From contig PQAQ01000251.1 in assembly GCA_003105305.1 (NCBI GenBank), forward strand, positions 2,818-8,765: a DNA stretch of 5,948 bases, written 5' to 3'. The notes beneath the pieces were generated by a model that saw nothing but the letters and a program-made list of their open reading frames with translations, was not told the origin of the DNA and made no database searches. This document shows, piece after piece, positions 4,425 through 5,948 of this stretch. Within the stretch, counting starts at the first letter, position 1. Every line of letters starts with the position of its first letter. The stretch is from Candidatus Methylomirabilota bacterium. Its GTDB lineage: Bacteria; Methylomirabilota; Methylomirabilia; Methylomirabilales; Methylomirabilaceae. The position numbers were made by a program, and so were the translations under genes.

Positions 4425-5948
4425 ATGGCTGACGGCGCTATGACGGCGAACCGAAACCAGGAGATCAAGGCGCGGCTGCTGGCCACATTTCGGGTGGAGG
4501 CCGACGAGCATTTGCAGGCCATCACGACGAATCTGTTGGCCCTAGAGAGAGGGCTGCCGCCCGAGCAGGTTCGCGAGGTGGCGGAGGCGACGTTTCGCGA
4601 GACTCACACACTGAAGGGCGCCGCTCGCTCCGTGAGCCTGATGGATGTGGAGGCGATCTGTCAGGCGTGTGAATCGGTCCTGAGCCAGGTCGTCCATGGT
4701 CGCCTGGTCTTCAGTCGACCGCTCCTGGATCGCGTACAAGAGGCGATCGATGGCGTGGCCCGCCTCCTGGCCGGGGGCGCCGATCCGACGTCGGTGCCTG
4801 AACTGATCCGCAACCTCGAAGAGGCGGGGGGTGAAGCAGAGGCTAGGGGTCAGGGACTAGGGGTTAGGGACTACCCCCCCATCCCCCAATCCCCAGCCCC
4901 CATCCCCTACGAGGACTCCGTTCGGCTCTCTACGGCCAGGCTGGATGCGCTGCTGCTGCAGGCTGAGGATCTTCTGGCTCCAAAGCTCGCCGCCGAGGAG
5001 CGGGTTCGTGAGGTCAGAGCGTTGATCGAGGCATTGAGAGCGGGGGGTAGGGGTCAGGGGTTAGGGGCGGTGGAGACCCGGGCCGAGGCGCTGTGCCGTC
5101 ATCTTATCGTAGACCAGCGGACCATTGGCAGGGCGGTGGATGGCCTGCAGGCAGAGCTGCGGCAGATGAGGCTGACGCCTGCTTCGATGGTCCTGGACCT
5201 TTTCCCGCGGATGGTGCGCGACCTGGCAAGGGAACGCGGCAAAGAGATAGAGTGGGAGGCTCATGGCGCCGACCTGGAGGTGGATCGCAAGGTCTTGCAG
5301 GCCATGAAAGAGCCGCTCATTCATCTGGTGAGAAACGCCGTCGATCACGGGATCGAGTCGTCCGAAACCAGGGCGCAGACCGGCAAGGCCCGCCGTGGCC
5401 GCGTGTCGGCAGCCATCGCCTTGCCGGAGGGCGGGAGCGTCGAGATTCGCGTGGAGGACGATGGGCGCGGGATCGACCTGGCGGGGGTCAGGGCCGCGGC
5501 TGTCCGGGCCCGTTTCTTGACGGCCGACGCAGCAGAGACCATGACGGACGCCGAGACGCTGGATCTCATCTATCGTTCCGGTCTTAGCACGGGCCCCATC
5601 ATCACCGATCTCTCGGGGCACGGCCTGGGACTGGCCATCGTGAAGGAGTGTGTCGAGCGGCTGGGCGGTACGATCCGGATCGACACGCGGGCAGGGGCCG
5701 GGACAACGGTGCGGGTGATCGTCCCCGCGAGCATCGCGACCTTTCGCGGCCTGCTGGTCCGGGTCGGCGGGCAGCCGTTCCTGCTGCCGACAGAGGCGGT
5801 CGAACTGGCGATCCGGGTCGGCTCGAATGCGGTCGAGCGCGTAGAGGGCCGGGACGTAATCCGCTGGAACGGCCATCCCCTCCCTGTCGTCCGGCTCAAC
5901 GTCCTGCTGGGGCTCTCTCTGCAGCAGGAATCGTTCTCCCACCCCCCA
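4425..5948 (+). CDS. cheA: CheA-type chemotaxis histidine kinase, 3' end cut by the window (WspE-like)
   Basis: An open frame of 508 codons with no stop before the window edge. Kinase order: P1/HPt domain about residues 10-125 with phospho-acceptor H61 in FRETHTLKGAARS; no P2 domain; P3 dimerisation hairpin about 163-262 (VRLSTARLDALLLQAEDLL, then LRQMRLTPASMVLDLFPRM); ATP-binding P4 domain with N-box HLVRNAVDHGIE (300-311), G1 DDGRGID (345-351), YRSGLST (383-389) and G2 SGHGLGLAIVKE (397-408); then the start of the CheW-like P5 domain (FRGLLVRVGGQPFLLPTEAVE, 440-460). Catalytic motifs are intact. The G2 box reads GHGLGLAIV, closer to ordinary histidine kinases than the GxGVGMDVV of flagellar CheA, as often seen in ACF/Wsp kinases. 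Low-complexity insertions fall at residues 139-162 and 206-215. The related WspE type carries a C-terminal receiver domain, which would lie beyond the window. Start: ATG at 4425 or the in-frame ATG at 4440; neither has a strong ribosome binding site, so the gene may depend on coupling to the MCP gene 6 bases upstream. Confidence 0.93.
   Translation, partial: MADGAMTANRNQEIKARLLATFRVEADEHLQAITTNLLALERGLPPEQVREVAEATFRETHTLKGAARSVSLMDVEAICQACESVLSQVVHGRLVFSRPLLDRVQEAIDGVARLLAGGADPTSVPELIRNLEEAGGEAEARGQGLGVRDYPPIPQSPAPIPYEDSVRLSTARLDALLLQAEDLLAPKLAAEERVREVRALIEALRAGGRGQGLGAVETRAEALCRHLIVDQRTIGRAVDGLQAELRQMRLTPASMVLDLFPRMVRDLARERGKEIEWEAHGADLEVDRKVLQAMKEPLIHLVRNAVDHGIESSETRAQTGKARRGRVSAAIALPEGGSVEIRVEDDGRGIDLAGVRAAAVRARFLTADAAETMTDAETLDLIYRSGLSTGPIITDLSGHGLGLAIVKECVERLGGTIRIDTRAGAGTTVRVIVPASIATFRGLLVRVGGQPFLLPTEAVELAIRVGSNAVERVEGRDVIRWNGHPLPVVRLNVLLGLSLQQESFSHPP
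4844..4873 (+). repeat. Tandem 14-base G-rich repeat, TAGGGGTYAGGGAC
   Basis: TAGGGGTCAGGGAC (4844-4857) is followed by TAGGGGTTAGGGAC (4858-4871), one mismatch apart, then TA. Each unit is two heptamers. The four G-runs (4, 3, 4, 3) with loops of 3, 4 and 3 bases match the G-quadruplex pattern on the coding strand. It encodes a Gly/Arg-rich part of the P1-P3 linker of CheA (about residues 140-149). Confidence 0.9.
4874..4910 (+). repeat. C-rich heptamer array in the CheA P1-P3 linker
   Basis: Immediately after the G-rich repeat, the sequence reads in sevens from 4876 as CCCCCAT, CCCCCAA, TCCCCAG, CCCCCAT, CCCCTAC. It encodes a Pro-rich stretch (about residues 151-162). It shares units with the C-rich array in cheR (CCCCCAT, CCCCCAA). 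The minus strand matches the G-quadruplex pattern. Confidence 0.88.
5042..5067 (+). repeat. G-rich heptamer array in the CheA dimerisation hairpin
   Basis: Four G-runs (6, 4, 4, 4) are separated by TA, TCA and TTA; read in sevens from 5044 it is GGGGTAG, GGGTCAG, GGGTTAG, then GGG. It shares TAGGGGTCAGGG with the array at 4844. It encodes a Gly-rich segment (about residues 207-214) that falls where the two P3 helices turn, so it probably lengthens that loop without breaking the fold. Confidence 0.87.

Noticed and set aside
3582..4511. 309-residue minus-strand frame opposite the MCP gene
   Set aside because: Leu/Arg/His-rich antisense of the repetitive coiled-coil coding region; the plus strand encodes an unmistakable receptor.
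5061..5942. 293-residue minus-strand frame opposite cheA
   Set aside because: Antisense to intact CheA kinase motifs; the frame is open only because of high G+C.

Overview
The window is a G+C-rich bacterial chromosome segment holding a five-gene, same-strand chemosensory operon, the last gene of which runs off the right edge. The order is cheW, cheR with C-terminal TPRs, a second cheW, a transmembrane methyl-accepting chemotaxis protein (MCP), and cheA. Genes are tightly packed: 4-nt ATGA overlaps at cheW/cheR and cheR/cheW, then gaps of 24 and about 6 nt. This is the gene content of Wsp-type and alternative-cellular-function (ACF) systems: two different CheW adaptors around a TPR-fused CheR, one dedicated receptor, and a CheA with no P2 domain. 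In such systems receptor arrays control c-di-GMP, biofilm or other outputs rather than only flagella. No output regulator, CheB or response regulator is visible, so the output is unknown.

Layout: positions 1-463 contain no convincing gene. This stretch is about 47% G+C over its first 420 bases by hand count, clearly lower than the operon. It carries a possible sigma-70-like promoter and two clean inverted repeats (361-380 and 395-424) just before the first cheW, which are the best operator candidates. The operon fills 464 to the end.

How the genes work together (family knowledge): the MCP senses something through a periplasmic helical domain and passes it through its cytoplasmic hairpin to CheA. 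The two CheW proteins couple receptor and kinase. CheR methylates receptor glutamates with SAM for adaptation. CheA autophosphorylates on the His of its P1 domain (H61) and passes phosphate to a response regulator that is probably encoded, or fused, beyond the window.

The most unusual feature is a family of short 7-nt-period DNA repeats placed in frame inside cheR and cheA: CAGCCST units, CCCCNAN units, and their G-rich complements of the TAGGGGT type. They fall at domain junctions or loops: the methyltransferase-TPR linker of CheR, the P1-P3 linker of CheA, the P3 hairpin loop of CheA, and perhaps a loop of the CheW-like domain at the window edge. Four of the tracts match the G-quadruplex pattern. 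A 14-nt copy of one repeat, inverted, overlaps the proposed cheA start codon.

Organism: a G+C-rich bacterium with a two-membrane-segment MCP. The repeats plus this operon type are reminiscent of the NC10 phylum (Methylomirabilis-like) or another environmental lineage, but this is a weak guess from style rather than a marker gene.
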